A stretch of DNA of 64,000 bases from Margaritifera margaritifera (taxonomy: Eukaryota > Mollusca > Bivalvia > Unionida > Margaritiferidae): NCBI GenBank assembly GCA_029931535.1, contig JAQPZY010000330.1, positions 1 through 64,000 of the forward strand. Reading direction: 5' to 3'. This document shows, in pieces, positions 1 to 12,630 of the stretch. The position numbers were made by a program, and so were the translations under genes. Numbering within the stretch: position 1 is the first letter of the stretch; each line of letters starts with the position of its first letter. A model generated the notes under the pieces. It was not told the DNA's origin and made no database searches. It was given only the letters and a program-made list of their open reading frames with translations.

Positions 1-1347
1 CAATCACATATATGATGAAGATAAGAGGACTAAGAAGGGTACCAGAAATGCTGGGAAAATGGGACACTAATTGCTAAAGTGTGACACAGGAGAGACTGTG
101 TTGTTGGTGAAATACAGTTATTGTTTTGAGTTGATGTTAATGAATAAATAAATGTTGAATTAGCAACTTGAACTGGCTTCTATTTGATTTAGCAAGATCA
201 GTGAAATTTAGACAGGATCAATAAAAATAATATTTTTGGTGATCCTGTGGGTTAGTGACAAAATCCTAATTTTGAGCCATGTATCGTGTTTTACCATATG
301 CACACTTTGTTGAACTCATTACACATACTCCAGCTTGTTTGCTCTTAATCATACAGTTTCACTGGTGACCCCTAAAATCTGAATAAATCAAAGGAAACAA
401 CATGGAAGGAATGAATACAAATTCATAATTGTTTGAAACAATATTTATTATAATTGCTTAAAACTGTATTTATCAAAGTTAAACATTATTTTGTACACTT
501 GTGCAGTATATCAGTAGTTTTATCATAACATTTAAAAGTTCATTACAATGAAACCTCTCAATAGAGTACCATGATGTACTGATATTCTGTTCAATTTCTT
601 TTGTAAAACACTCTGTACACAAAATATATTTCATTAGCTGTTACGTTGTCTTTTTTAAATTAAGCATACTGCATTCCTTGCAAAATTGTTGCAAGCAGAG
701 CAAATTAGGGAGACATAGTGGATGTATGATCTAGATCATATCCAATGTATTATGAAGGAAAGATTCCAGAAAATTCAGGCTGATATACAGAAAGGCAAGC
801 TCTTCAGTCAAAGGAATCACTCACAGCCACTTTCTTAAATATATGGGAAATCTTCACATTTTTTTCTGTATAGGTTTAGACACTTTTACTTCACTTCTGT
901 ACAGAAATCCATTTTGGGGAGGGGGGATGTTGTCAGATGGTGGTTAAAGGTTCCCCCTCCCCATCTGTTAAAATCGTACACTATTAAGTGAAAAACAAGA
1001 ATGTCAGCCATTTAAATTACACTGAACCATCTCTTCTAAACAAATCCTCTCCGAATAAAATCCTAAATCCTTCCCTGCTTCTTGTATGATTCAGGTACAA
1101 TCCACTGTTTGGCAAAGCAATTTTTTTTTTAAATTCAACATTCAAAAATCACTTCACAAGTCTTAGAAACATCTGTAAGTGTTATTCATGACCATCCAGT
1201 TTGAAAGCTGCAACATCATATCTGTCAAACGTTTGGTACTTTACGTCTTTAAACAAAAAAAAGCAATATGAAATTACTCACTTTACACCTTAAAACCTTT
1301 GAAATAGATCCACTGCCATATTCTTTAAAAAATTTAAAGTATAAAAA
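1..1347. other. AT-rich non-coding stretch
   Basis: No coding region or recognisable element is seen here. If the minus-strand exon that begins at 1632 is real, part of this stretch would be its 3' untranslated region, since the stop codon of that exon lies at 1348-1350. Confidence 0.4.
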
Positions 1348-1632
1348 TTAGAAGCATACCTGCATGTATACGACTTCTGAACTTGCCTCAGTTAAAGTTC
1401 CAACTTCACTGCATGAAGACAATTGTAGAATTTGATATGCTAAAAGAAAAACAGTCCCTAACAAAAACAGAAATGAGATTAACAAGCTTGCATGTAATTT
1501 ATCGTCGAACCATCCTAACTTCATGCCCATCCTTGATTCGTGTGCCATGTTTCTCGTGACCTCACACACTTGTTTTGAGATCCTGACATAATCATCTGGA
1601 TCACTAGCATTCGCTGACAGTGACAGTAAGTG
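1348..1632 (-). CDS. Putative last coding exon of an unidentified membrane protein
   Basis: On the minus strand a frame is open from an acceptor-like site (TGTCTTAATCAG, ending at + strand 1633) to a stop at 1348-1350, about 94 codons. The N-terminal part is polar and helical-looking (DPDDYVRISKQVCEVTRNMA). It is followed by one strongly hydrophobic stretch, LLISFLFLLGTVFLLAY, which would span a membrane once, and then a short tail of about 28 residues. This suits the last exon of a tail-anchored or single-pass protein. I do not recognise the family. The exon points away from the Ig gene, so the two genes would be divergent. Upstream exons were not found, and a chance frame of this length is possible in AT-rich DNA; the acceptor and the clean membrane segment are the supporting evidence. 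Confidence 0.4.
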   Translation of the reverse strand, partial: HLLSLSANASDPDDYVRISKQVCEVTRNMAHESRMGMKLGWFDDKLHASLLISFLFLLGTVFLLAYQILQLSSCSEVGTLTEASSEVVYMQVCF

Positions 1633-4394
1633 CTGATTAAGACATAATTGAATACATAATACAAATTAAATTGAAAACACACAATGAAAATGGCAAATTT
1701 TACTCATGCCGTACACTTTGTGGCCCTGGTGTGAGTGTTAGCCGTTCAAGCCAGGGCCACTGTTCACAGGTTAGTTCTCTTTACCTTTTGATTAGTGGTA
1801 AACTCACGACAGAGATTTTTGTAGATGGCAAAGGCAATGCTAAGATTTGGTCATTGTAAGATCCACTTCTTACATCATGTTAGAAAAAATAAATCCAATG
1901 AAAAACTATATAGTATGAAATTTTTCATTGAAATATTTTAATAAAAGGAAAAAAAATCTTTGTTATGAAATAGCATGAAAAAAATCTTTTAAAAATGTAT
2001 GGTATCTTTAAATATGATCATTTTAACAGACAGCTTTAACAAAAATAAACAATTAAAAGATTAATCATATTTTGTTTTCTTTTATATTTTTGCCATCATT
2101 ATTTATATGTGTTTTACTCCAGTTGATATGATTTTGAAAGAAATGTTTTGTATTACATATGCAAATATTAATAATATCGAGACATCATACATGACTGATT
2201 TCTAAAGTAAACATTGATCTAATTGTCACATTCCAATCTTACATCATGTGACCTTTATTTCAGGGGTACGAACCACAGATGTACTTCCGGAAATAGACAA
2301 ATTTAGACACGTTCAGAAAAACAGTACCTCGCAAAGAATTTGGAGAGTTTATACCGATGAATAAATTAAGCAGATATAGTTGAACACTTTCTATGGCGAT
2401 TTCTATAGTTTCTCCCAATATTAAAATATAAACGTTAAAATTAACGTTGAGGGCACGAACCATGGCAGATCGAGGATACTAATCTTGTAACCCTATTGTC
2501 GATAACTGACAGCATTGCATCTAGAACTGCAGTTTTGCAGGTGCAGCAGTAAATAATAATGATCTGAAAAATTGTCATCTCAGTGATAATTAGGAGCAAG
2601 ATTACAAGGTCATCTTATTTGAAGTATTCAGTTGTGGGGGCAAAACTACTGCTGTACCCATAAACAGGCAAAATGCAATATGGTCTTGATTTTACTCACC
2701 AACATGATAACTCCAAGATTTTAAATTATCTCCTGGTTTCTATGATCAGTTGCTGCACATGTTTTGGTATTGCTTGCAATGAAATTTCCCAAATTAACCA
2801 GCTAAACTGTGACGGTTCGAAATTTAATTTTAAAATGGTGCCTGTTTGAAAGCAAGGTTACCATGGTAGTTGTGTGTTGTAGTGCCTTCAAAAAGTTATG
2901 TGCATATTTTGTGGTCAGTAAACCAGTTTCCAGACTGTAAACAAGGGAAAAACCACCGTTATTGTCTCGATACTGGATTAGATCTCAGTCGCGGAAAAAC
3001 ACATTTAATCTTATGTGATTTTATTTTATTATTTGATTTGGTTTTTGAAAGCAACATTCTTGAAGCATAATTCTTTATAGAATGCTGGCAGAATGGGATG
3101 GGTCTCTAACTCACATGAGAAAAACCAACTTAGAACAAATCTAAAATGTGTCTGATCAGAATCGAAGTCCAAATTTCTCACGTGATAACTCACGTGAGAA
3201 ATTAGAACTCTGCCTTATTTTCAAACATAGATGTAAGGGGAAAGAATGTTTTCTAAGTTATACTTTCTCATGTGAACATTCAAATTCTCATGTAAACAAA
3301 ATCTGCACGAGAAAATTTGGTTACTTTTTCAATGGCTCACAAGATCTAACGAACTGCACACATGAGCTTGCAAAATCTACCCAATTTGCATACGTTTCTA
3401 ACAAGGTTCTCATGTGCAGCTTATGAGCAGCTCATGTGAATTGGTTACATTTTTCTGTACGAGTCATTGTATCCACATAATAAAAATTATCTTGCTTGAC
3501 AACTACTTCTGAAGTGATCATAACATGCTATCTGTCAGTTAAATATAAATACAGACAGCTCCTTAATTAGTGTAATCGCTTTGCTTGAAATGTGATATCA
3601 CACATGGAAGTTGATCCTCTGTATAATCAATTAAAAACTAAAGAATCATTGCTATCATTGAACCAGTTCATAAAGGAAACTGATGTTCGTAAAGTGCCTT
3701 TCATTAATTTTAAAATTGCACTGACTTGGTGGATTGAAATCAAATGGTGATCCATTCGTGAGTATTTGAGTTTAGTAAATAACAATATAAAAGGTCTTTT
3801 AAACCACTGCCAATTATTCATAATGGATTTGTTTTGTTTTAAGTGTTTTGGCTGGCCAATAATTCAGTTGCTTAGCCCAATATGCAGTCAAGCAGTAATA
3901 GAACGCATGTGCATGTGACATTATCAGTGACTACTTCTGTAGGTGTGCTATATCACAGGATGCGAATGAGTAAATGGAGATAGGTAGATTCAAGCATTCA
4001 GTATGCCTGGAAGGAATGAATGGCCAGGTAAAGATAGATAAAGTGATTGAAGCATGCTTGCTTGACTTATATAAAATTAGGAAAAAGGAATTGTTCCTGA
4101 CTAGCGCCTTGGAAAATGTTACTTCTCTGACTTTGAAAATTAATGGCCCCCCTACAAAGGGCTATGGGATTTTATCAGCCCTGTACAGCAGTCTTAACAT
4201 ATGAGGTCATTATGGCAGTACCATAAGTAGTTAATTTTTTTTTTTTTTTTACCATTTCACCTATGTAGCAGTAAAAGATACAGTCTATGTGCATGGTATA
4301 TTCATGTAAATTAGAAACCTTTCTTTCCTGGTTTTAACCCAGACTTTGTATGCATGTTTTATAATGGACAAATATTATTTTGCAGCTTTAAACC
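1633..4394. promoter_or_regulatory. Intergenic region upstream of the Ig gene
   Basis: No supported gene lies here. The short open frames (for example on the minus strand at 2260-2463) have no domain and no splice support. If the signal-peptide exon at 4395 holds the true start codon, the promoter of the Ig gene is in this interval, but no convincing TATA or initiator element can be assigned. A cluster of CTCATGTG/CACATGAG words occurs at about 3105-3440 and is listed separately. Confidence 0.3.
3105..3440. repeat. Cluster of CACATGAG/CTCACGTG words with a perfect palindrome
   Basis: The words CACATGAG, CTCATGTG and CTCACGTG recur in both orientations through this stretch. At 3172-3203 two perfect 14-base arms (AATTTCTCACGTGA and its complement) flank a 4-base spacer, forming a strong hairpin or a double E-box-like CACGTG site. 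It could be the core of a small decayed repeat, or a dense set of bHLH-type sites near a promoter. The sequence alone does not decide between these. Confidence 0.45.
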
Positions 4395-4455
4395 ATGTGG
4401 CAAGCAGGCTCAAGTTTCCTTACCAGTTTGTTTCTGGTGACTGTTTCATCAAGAG
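4395..4455 (+). CDS. Signal-peptide exon (exon 1) of a multi-Ig-domain gene
   Basis: ATG at 4395 opens a 20-codon frame that begins MWQAGSSFLTSLFLVTVSS. It has a short N-region, a hydrophobic core and small residues near the end, the form of a secretory signal peptide. It ends at a good donor (AGAG|GTAAGA, GT at 4456) in phase 1, which matches the phase-1 acceptor of the first Ig exon at 29954. Joined there, the frame enters the Ig domain directly. No other exon was recognised in the 25.5 kb between them, but small exons could be missed. The link to the Ig exons is inferred from phase, order, strand and the usual layout of such genes. Confidence 0.6.
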
Positions 4456-4589
4456 GTAAGAATTATAATTTTAAATATTACCCCTATTCTCCACACACCA
4501 GATGAACTCCTGTGATGGTGTATCTGTTGTCTGTGATCCATTGCCTGGTATCCATTAGCAGCTGTTTCCTATCAGTGTTGTTCAGTGTC

Positions 4590-4800
4590 TGTTGTCCAGT
4601 GTCTGACTTCCATTAGTAATTGTTAATTAATGCTATTTCTCTAAAACTACTTAGAGGAAAGCCATGAAAACTAGTTTTATCCTGATGTGTAGTTGTTCCC
4701 AAATGAAAATGTTGTCCGTATGATATAACCATGGCTGCCATGACAGCTGTCTTGGTCATTTTGTTATTGTTATCCATTAACCCTTTAGCTACCACTGCTG
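4590..4800 (+). repeat. Dispersed intronic repeat (ATGGCTGCCATGACAGC type)
   Basis: Contains a run of the form cccaAATGAAAATG..., ATGGCTGCCATGACAGC, tcttgg..TTGTTATC. The same word order recurs at about 28105-28185, 28735-29165 and 53510-53715. This is a diverged dispersed repeat family of unknown class, shared by several introns of this gene. Confidence 0.5.
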
Positions 4801-5266
4801 CATCTATGCATCAATTGTAAATAACTCCTCAACCCAGCTGCCTCTTGTATGCACTATTGATAACACTTGCTTGCTCCCCACTGATGCATATATTCATTTC
4901 TCCTATTCTCGCAGGTTCCCTATTCTTGTTGTACTGACTATTTCCATTCCAAATAGATGCTTGCACCATCTGCCGGTTGTTTAAAATGGTAGTTTTGTAT
5001 AATAGAAGTGTTTGATCTTGACTAGTAACAAATTCTTTCAATGATGTTTCCTTTTCTGGAAATAGATAAGAAAATAATAAATCAATATAAAACGTATCAA
5101 AGATCTACTTTCCCTTTATCCCCTATTCTAGTATCTAAATACAAGTCTCCTACATCTTATACCGCAATCCAAATCACATCCTGCTTGTCCAAATAAGGTC
5201 ATCAACTTGATGATGGTTTACACTGATACAAGCATAGTCACATGATTGACCTTGTTTAGGCCCAAT

Positions 5267-5518
5267 AAAATGTGTGTTTCCGGTCGGCTGATCATCCCTG
5301 TGTCTCATTGCCGACCCTAGCACTTTTTCCCCACCTCCCACCCCCAAAAAATCACATTGTCAAAATTGATTTGCACATCTAATTGAGCCGGTTTTGCCCA
5401 GTACTTTGAAGCGCTTGAAATATTTGATTTATATACACCTATATATATAATGTTTTAAAAAAATACCTACCTGCCTACCCTAATTTTAAAACCAGTGCAA
5501 TGGGAAACACACATTTTT
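5267..5518. mobile_element. Small inverted-repeat element (MITE-like), about 250 bp
   Basis: The ends are inverted copies: AAAATGTGTGTTTCC near 5267 and GGAAACACACATTTTT near 5501-5517. The interior carries no coding sequence. Size and ends suit a non-autonomous DNA transposon. The target duplication is not clear because the flanks are A/T-rich. Confidence 0.4.
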
Positions 5519-5934
5519 TTTGCCATACATATCGCTCATTATTCGCCCAATCTCGTTTGAAATGCCACAAGCACATGTATTACTGCGCTGACACATTGTT
5601 GGATAGTTATTTGCAATGATAACTGCTCAACAGTGCCTTCATATAAGTCTGTGGAGAGTGTGAGAAATTACAGCGGTGATTTGCCATCAGAACTCACAAA
5701 CGACAACAAATGTATTTCTGCAGCTATTGAAAGGATTATCACAGGCATCCATAATGTCAATTTTAACTGTGTATTTGGCTCAGAAAATAACCTTGCAAAC
5801 ATCTCTGTAAAACCCGAATATGCGACTGAGATGAATCACACACGAAAACGATTATGATGGTTCATAAAGTAGTTCTCGATGCTGCGTGAATCCAAGGTTG
5901 TAATTAGGATTATAAAATGTTACATCTTCTTAAC

Positions 5935-6369
5935 CTACAGGGGCAGGGGAGCTATGCGGTCCGTAGGATGTCGTGTTGTAAATTGTATTTGCTCAGCATG
6001 TTTGTTTGTGTCATTGTGAAACATCGTAGGCGCGACAGATGATCTTGCATGATCGTCACTGTATCTGTCAAGTCCAATAGTCATAGTGTCAATGTAAACA
6101 TTGCTCAAACATTCTTTGATTTCCTTTCCATTGATGAGATAATGTGCGCTGCTAAACAACGCCATGATACGGTTGTTTACAAATCCAATCTTGGTACCGC
6201 GGTCATAACTGTTACTGTTGTCGGCACGTACAAGTGTTCCATCAATTTTCAATAAGGCCTCACACTGGAAAATACCAACACGTGTCATGCATTTGTAAGT
6301 CTATTCAGTATTTTTGATCAGGCTCCTTAGTCGGGTACAAATGCTGAAAATCTCTTTTGCTTCGATCTA
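5935..6369 (-). pseudogene. Polinton capsid-like fragment, left of the transposon nest
   Basis: A minus-strand frame of 117 codons (5935-6288) has the flavour of a double-jelly-roll capsid protein of Polinton/adintovirus type: an aspartate- and asparagine-rich start, then IGFVNNRIMALFSSAHYLIN, then a tyrosine- and aspartate-rich part. It lacks a convincing N-terminus. In its own frame a stop lies just upstream, and the sequence running up to the nest at 6369 is open in a neighbouring frame, so there is at least one frameshift. The matching upstream piece lies on the far side of the nest (19473-19532, minus). The assignment rests on general resemblance and on the other Polinton genes nearby; a different Polinton structural gene is possible. 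Confidence 0.45.
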
Positions 6370-7196
6370 CAGTACACGCATTGTGTTTTTATGAAAAAAC
6401 ACGTCGTGGGCGTGGAGCTTAATCCTTTTCACGCTGTGTCATCGTGGACAGGATATCGTGGTCATCGTGGATTGTCCACGTCGTGGCTCGTAGTGGACGG
6501 ATTAAGTTTTATTGCCCATTTGAAAGTCGCAGCAATATAATTATGTAATAGTGGACGCCCACTACCACGCATGGAACTTACCTATTGGCTCAGCTACAGC
6601 ACACAGTGCAGAATGCTATTTTTAATTTGTATGCAATGCCATTTAATATTCAAAGACTCGCTCACTAAAACGCATTCACATACGTGTATTGAAAGAGATG
6701 AAAGATAAATTGCCGAGAAAAGAGTCACGAATGATGCTTCACAAATTATACAAAGTTTCATTATCTTAATTTTAATGAGACGAGGGGGGGGGAGAGATTC
6801 TGTTTTAAGATAAACAAAGGGCAAAAGAAATCACACTTAAATACATGTATTAGCGGGTTTCATTCCGTTATTAAAATAAAAGAATGCGAGAAATGTTGTG
6901 ATTTTGTTTTTAATTACCCCAGTCACTTTTAAATGGTCTGCTTCAAATGTTCCCACACAATGAAATATACACGGCGCTATCCAATATACAACCTCTACTA
7001 TTCCAGCCTGTTTAGTACTTGTGACTCAAATATACATGTCCATGCGACACATTTTCTCGTGAACTAGACACGTTTACTTTTACCGTAGACCTACTGTTTT
7101 TACTCCAACTCTGCGAAGCACATGATGCTGCATTCTATGACCAACAGCTTTAAAAAATATACTTAAGATTACTGGTTTGGTCATCTGACGAGTTTA

Positions 7197-10100
7197 CAGT
7201 ACACGCATCGTGTTTTTATGAAAAAACACGTCGTGGGCATGGAGCTTAATCCTTTTCATGATGTGTCGTCGTGGACAGGATATCATGGTCATCGTGGATT
7301 GTCCACGTCGTGGCTCGTAGTGGACGGATTAAGTTTTATTGCCCATTTGAAAGTCGCAGCAATATAATTATGTAATAGTGGACACCCACTACCACGCCCA
7401 CTACCACGCGTGGAACTTACCTATCGGCTCAGCTACAGCACACAGTGCAGAATGCTCTTTTTAATTTGTACGCAATGCCATTTAATATTCAAAGACTCGC
7501 TCGCTAAAACGCATTCACATACGTGTATTGAAAGAGATGAAAGATAAATTGCCGAGAAAAGAGTCACGAATGATGCTTCACAAATTATACAAAGTTTAAT
7601 TATCTTAATTTTAATGAGGGGGGGGGAAAGATTCTGTTTTAAACAAACAAAGGGTAAAAGAAATAATACTTAAATACATGTATTAGCGGGTTTCATTCCG
7701 CTATTAAATGAAAAGAATGTGAGAAATGTTGTCATTTTGTTTTTAATTACCCCAGTCACTTTTAAATGGTCTGCTTAAAATGTTCCCACACAATGAAATA
7801 TACACGGCGCTATGCAATATACAACCTCTACTATTCCAGCCTGTTTAGTACTTGCGACTCAAATATACATGTCCATGCGACACATTTTCTCAGGAACTAG
7901 ACACGTGTTTACTTTTACCGTAGACCTACTGTTTTTCCTCCAATTCTACGAAGCACATGATGCTGCATTCTATGACCAACAGCTTTAAAAAATATACTTA
8001 AGATTGCTGGTTTGGTCGTCTGATGAGTTTAATATTACCAAATGGACTGGTGAAAGCGATAAAAAGTGTGTAATCACGATTAATTTGCTTCAATTGGCGA
8101 AACTTTTAAAATTTCTGGTGTTTTATTTAATGTATCATTCAGTAAGATTTATTTTGTGCTTTGGAATTACTTCTTTCTCCCCTTGTTTAGCTTGTACTGT
8201 ATTAACGCAAGCTGAACACATCATATCTCTCAATAATGCCTTGTACATCACCCGAAATTGCGACGCCACGTGTTTGCCAAGACTATAAAATCTATCTATA
8301 TTATTGCACTCGTTGCTGTAAACATGTGGCTTCTTATTTTTCGTTAACTACTCCGACCTGGAGGTGGAAACGTTTTGGCTTCAGAGGTTGTAAATCCCAA
8401 TTATTTCCTGTTCATTTTGAACCGTTCATATTAATTCTAAGGTGGTCGCGAATATTGTCAGGTCCACCTTGATTATTGCAGTAATGCTCTCTCATTGGAC
8501 TTTCAGTCTATTAAATTTCTGAAGCATTAAGTTCGTACATGATTAATTATGACCAGATTCGACAATAGATAATAAGAAAAAAAGACAAAGGACACTAATA
8601 GCAGGTGAATAAACCCAATGAATTATATAAATTCTTGTTAAATACAAAATGAATTGCCAAGCAGCGATTTACATATTAACTTACTTATATAAAGAGTGGA
8701 ATCAAAACTGTATTTCTAAATTTTGTCAGTAGACGAATTCCAAAATGAAGATGAACGAGGCACATTTCTAAAATGCATACTCTCTAATTAGCAATGCCTG
8801 TTTACAAGTTTGCGATGAAAGCTACGACTAACATCGATCGAAAGTTATGGTGCATAATCTCTCTCTCTCTCTCATGTTTGCATGTGATAAACACATTTTA
8901 TTACAAAAAAGATGCATTTAAAAATAAAATAAACAGAAAGCTTGTAGTGTAATACAGCTTTCTTAAACATGTAATAGCTTTGTGTTGCTGCGATAGATTT
9001 GTATTATATGTGCTGCGTTGCAAGATTAATTGGGAGAATACAAATTTTATATGGTTTATTTTATATACCGCTAGAAACCAGTTTTACGCAAAAATATCAC
9101 AACTTGACCACATTGCGTTTCTCACTCCATATTACAAGTCCAAAATTCGTTGTTCCACACGCAACAAAAATAGTTTCATTCAGAAGTTAATGCTTCTTTT
9201 GAAACATCGGGGCTACAAAAAATAAGATAGAAGCTCAACACTTCATGAATGGCCATGGTTAACAAGCGTAGCGGCTAACTTCAAAGTAAAAATGTCACTC
9301 CTCGGCTGCTGCTTGATGATAGATTCACGAATAAAGTGACGAAGAAAGTAACCTTTTTCATAAAAAATCACTTCGTTTATGGCATGAACAGCCACTGAAA
9401 GAGAGCAACCTTCAATACCGTGTAGACGAATTCGGCTCATTTAAAAATTATCATACTCTGAAATAATCAGTCATTTTTCTAAGTCTACAGATAAAGTTAT
9501 TTGTATCCTGCTTTCAATAATTTCTTTAAAGAAGGTTTTGGAAACTGTGTAGACATTAAAGAAAAACTATGACAAATTAATAACTAGTACAAGAAGTTCT
9601 GTATGAAATATCATTTATTGAGAAAACACACTGAAGTTGCCGCTTATGCCCAGAGGCAGGGTTGACGCGCTATTTGTTTATCTAACGCTGTTTCATTCAC
9701 GTCTTTCTAGCGTTTGCATTACAGGATGTTATGCCAGCTGAATTGGCTTCATTAAACAGAAACCCTTGGTGTTTTCATAACAATATTCCCATGACATATT
9801 TGTATTCTGATTTAAGTAATTTACCTTCTACTCTATGTGCTACTGGGAGTGCGGGTGTGATAGGATTTAGCTTAAACAAAATTACACTTCTTGTGATTTT
9901 TAGAAAATAAAATATTAATAATTTTACGTGACTCAGGACCATTGCAGCATGTTACATTTAAGTGCTTGTTTCCTTTATCGGGAAAATAACAATACTATAT
10001 ATAGTTTGCTTTATATACCGCTAGAAACCAGTTTTACGCTATAATATCAACACTTAACGGGTATGTGTTTCTGAGACTTTCTCTGTCTAAATTCGCTCTT

Positions 10101-11770
10101 CACAAACTAACATCTTCTTAGTTTAAAGCGTTTGATTTTGCGATAACAAGAAACATTTTTATTCAAGTGTTTTTTTTAAAAAACATAGAAGCGCGACACT
10201 GACCAGTAGCTGCTAGGAATTGTTTTAATTTAAGTCATTTAAGACTTCAACTCTATTTGCTTATTACGCAACGGAGTGGGGGGGGTGTAGGCTGGGAGAG
10301 AAAGAGAGATGGAGAAGATGGGATATAGCTTAAAACAACTACACTTCTTCTGATTTGTATATAGTTTAGACGTGCATCACGGCCAGTACCCTCCCCCCCC
10401 CCCTAAATTTAAGTTAAATGTTTTAAAACGATAATATGAGAACTTAACATCAAATGCGTTTCTCAATCCAAATTTGTTTTTCACAAACTAACATCTTTAT
10501 AGTTTTAAGGTGTGTGGTTTTGTGATATTTTCATTCAACAGTTATTGTACTATACATTTTGAAACATCGAAGCGCGACATTGAACATTAGCTGATGACAT
10601 GTATAAACTGTCATGACGGACTGTTGTTGACTCGAGGTAGGAAGCTACAGCAACAGGCATAGCGGCTGGTTTCAAAGTAAGAATGATACTCCTCAGCCAG
10701 TTCCTGGTGATGCAATGTAGATTCGTGAAAAAGTGTAGACAGGAAATAACTTTTGTATCTCATTGAACTCACTTGTTTATGACATGAATGGCCACTGATA
10801 GAGCGCAACAGTCAATACAGTGTACACAATTCCGTGCATTTAAAAATTGACGTACTGTCTCATAAACAATGTTATTTTAAAAGTTTAAGGGTAACAGTAC
10901 AGAAGAACCTTTCCGTAGTATAGCTCCTGTATCTTTTTTATTTTAAAATACTTTGGCAAGAATTATGACATACTTGTCATAATGTGCCAGTTTTCATGAT
11001 CGTACATGTTCGATATAAATATTACGGTGTTCGTTTGTAATCTCTTTTTGAGTTCTATATGTATTACTGCTTTTAATGATTTCTTCAAGGTGGGTCTTGG
11101 AAATGATATGGAAATTAAAGGGAAACTGACAAATTAATAACCAGTACACAACACACTTTTATGAAATATCATTTATTGAGAAAGAACCTCGAAGTTACCG
11201 CTTGATCAGAACAATGTCAATTTCCGCATCTGTATATGCTAACAGGTACATATACATGTATTAAATCAGCAGGGATGTACATTGTAGCTAAGCAATTATT
11301 TCTGATGTACGCTTTGTCATGGACAGGAGTGGAAAGATATCCAAGAAATATAAAACCTCATTTGTTCTAGGTTACGCGCATTCGTCTGTATGTATCCTCA
11401 GCCAGGCTACTGATAAATACACAGGAAATGTTACCACTGTAAAGGTACAGGTAAAGGTATGAAATTGATACCTGCCATGTTCGGTTTACGGTGTTGGAGT
11501 TTCTCCCATCTGTTTGTTTAGTGTGTCGATTTGCGGAGCGAATACAATAGAATCGGCAAGGGGTGCCATAAAACCCACTATGACTCACGACGACTGCAAT
11601 AAAATCCATCACGCACTTCCACTAGACTGAGTGGATTTTCACTAAATTAGTGTGAAAAGCCACCAGACTGCGTGGACTTAAACTACTCATAGTGGACATT
11701 TAATCCCCTGCCCTCTCTCCACGCCCACGCAATTTTCGTGGTGAATCATAAAAACACTATGCGTGTACTG
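7197..11770. mobile_element. Family A element, copy A2, inserted in A1
   Basis: Complete copy of 4574 bp. It begins CAGTACACGCATCGTGTTTT at 7197 and ends ...ATGCGTGTACTG at 11770. TA is present at 7195-7196 and 11771-11772. The A1 sequence stops at ...GAGTTTA just before it and resumes TAATATTACC just after it. Inside A2 itself the same junction is unbroken (GAGTTTAATATTACC at about 8025-8038). This gives the empty target site and proves insertion of one copy into another at a TA. Segments 7197-8028 versus 6370-7194, and 8029-10550 versus 11773-14347, are near-identical. No intact coding region is recognised. Confidence 0.85.
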
Positions 11771-12593
11771 TAATATTACCAAATGGACGGGTGAAAGCGA
11801 TAAATGGTGTGTAATCACGATTAATTTGCTTCAATTGGCGAAACTTTTAACATTTCTGGTGTTTTAATTAATGTATCATTCAGTAAGATTTATTTTGTGC
11901 TTTGGAATTACTTCTTTATCCCCTTGTTTAACTTGTACTGTATTACACGCAAGCTGAACACATCATATCTATCAATAATGCCTTGTACATCACCCGAAAT
12001 TGCTACGCCACGTGTTTGCCAAGACAATAAAATCTATCTCTATTATTGCATTGATTGCTGTAAACACGTGGCTTCTTATTTTTCATTAACTACTCTGACC
12101 TGGAGGTGGAAAAGTTTTGACTTCAGAGGTTGTAAATCCCAATTATTTCCTGTTAATTTTGAACCGTTCATATTAATTCTAAGGTGGTCGCGAATATTGT
12201 CAGGTCCACCTTGATTATTGCAGTAATGCTTTCTCATTGGACTTTCAGTCTATTCAATTTCTGAAGCATTAAGCTAGTACATGGTTAATTATGACCAGAT
12301 TCGACAATAGATAATAAGAAAATAAGACAAAGGACACTAATAGCAGGTGAATAACCCAACAAAGTATATAAATTCTTGTTAAATACAAAATGAATTGCCG
12401 AGCAGCGATTTACATATTAACTTATTTAAACAAAGAGTGGAATCAAAATTGTATTTCTAAATTTTGTCAGTAGACAAATTTCAAAATGAAGATGAACGAG
12501 GCACATTTCAAAAATGCATAATTATCAATGCCTGTTTCCAAGTTTGTGATAAAAGCTACGGCTAACATCGATCGAAAGGTATGGTGCATAATC

Positions 12594-12599
12594 TCCCTT

Positions 12600-12630
<31 letters not shown>
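12594..12630. repeat. (CT)n microsatellite
   Basis: CT/TC dinucleotide run inside copy A1. Copy A2 has a shorter run at the equivalent place (about 8862-8873), so the tract has changed length since the copies separated. Confidence 0.85.

Noticed and set aside
5633..5857. Plus-strand 74-codon frame near the capsid-like fragment
   Set aside because: No recognisable family, opposite strand to the capsid-like gene, and no repeat partner.
8004..8472. Open frames repeated at 8236-8472 and 11897-12214 with near-identical protein
   Set aside because: They lie at the same place in family A copies A2 and A1, so the similarity comes from copying of the element. No domain, inconsistent upstream frames, and no splice support.
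10611..10808. Minus-strand frame shared with 18315-18512
   Set aside because: Same reason: equivalent positions in A2 and A1; differences between copies include frame changes.
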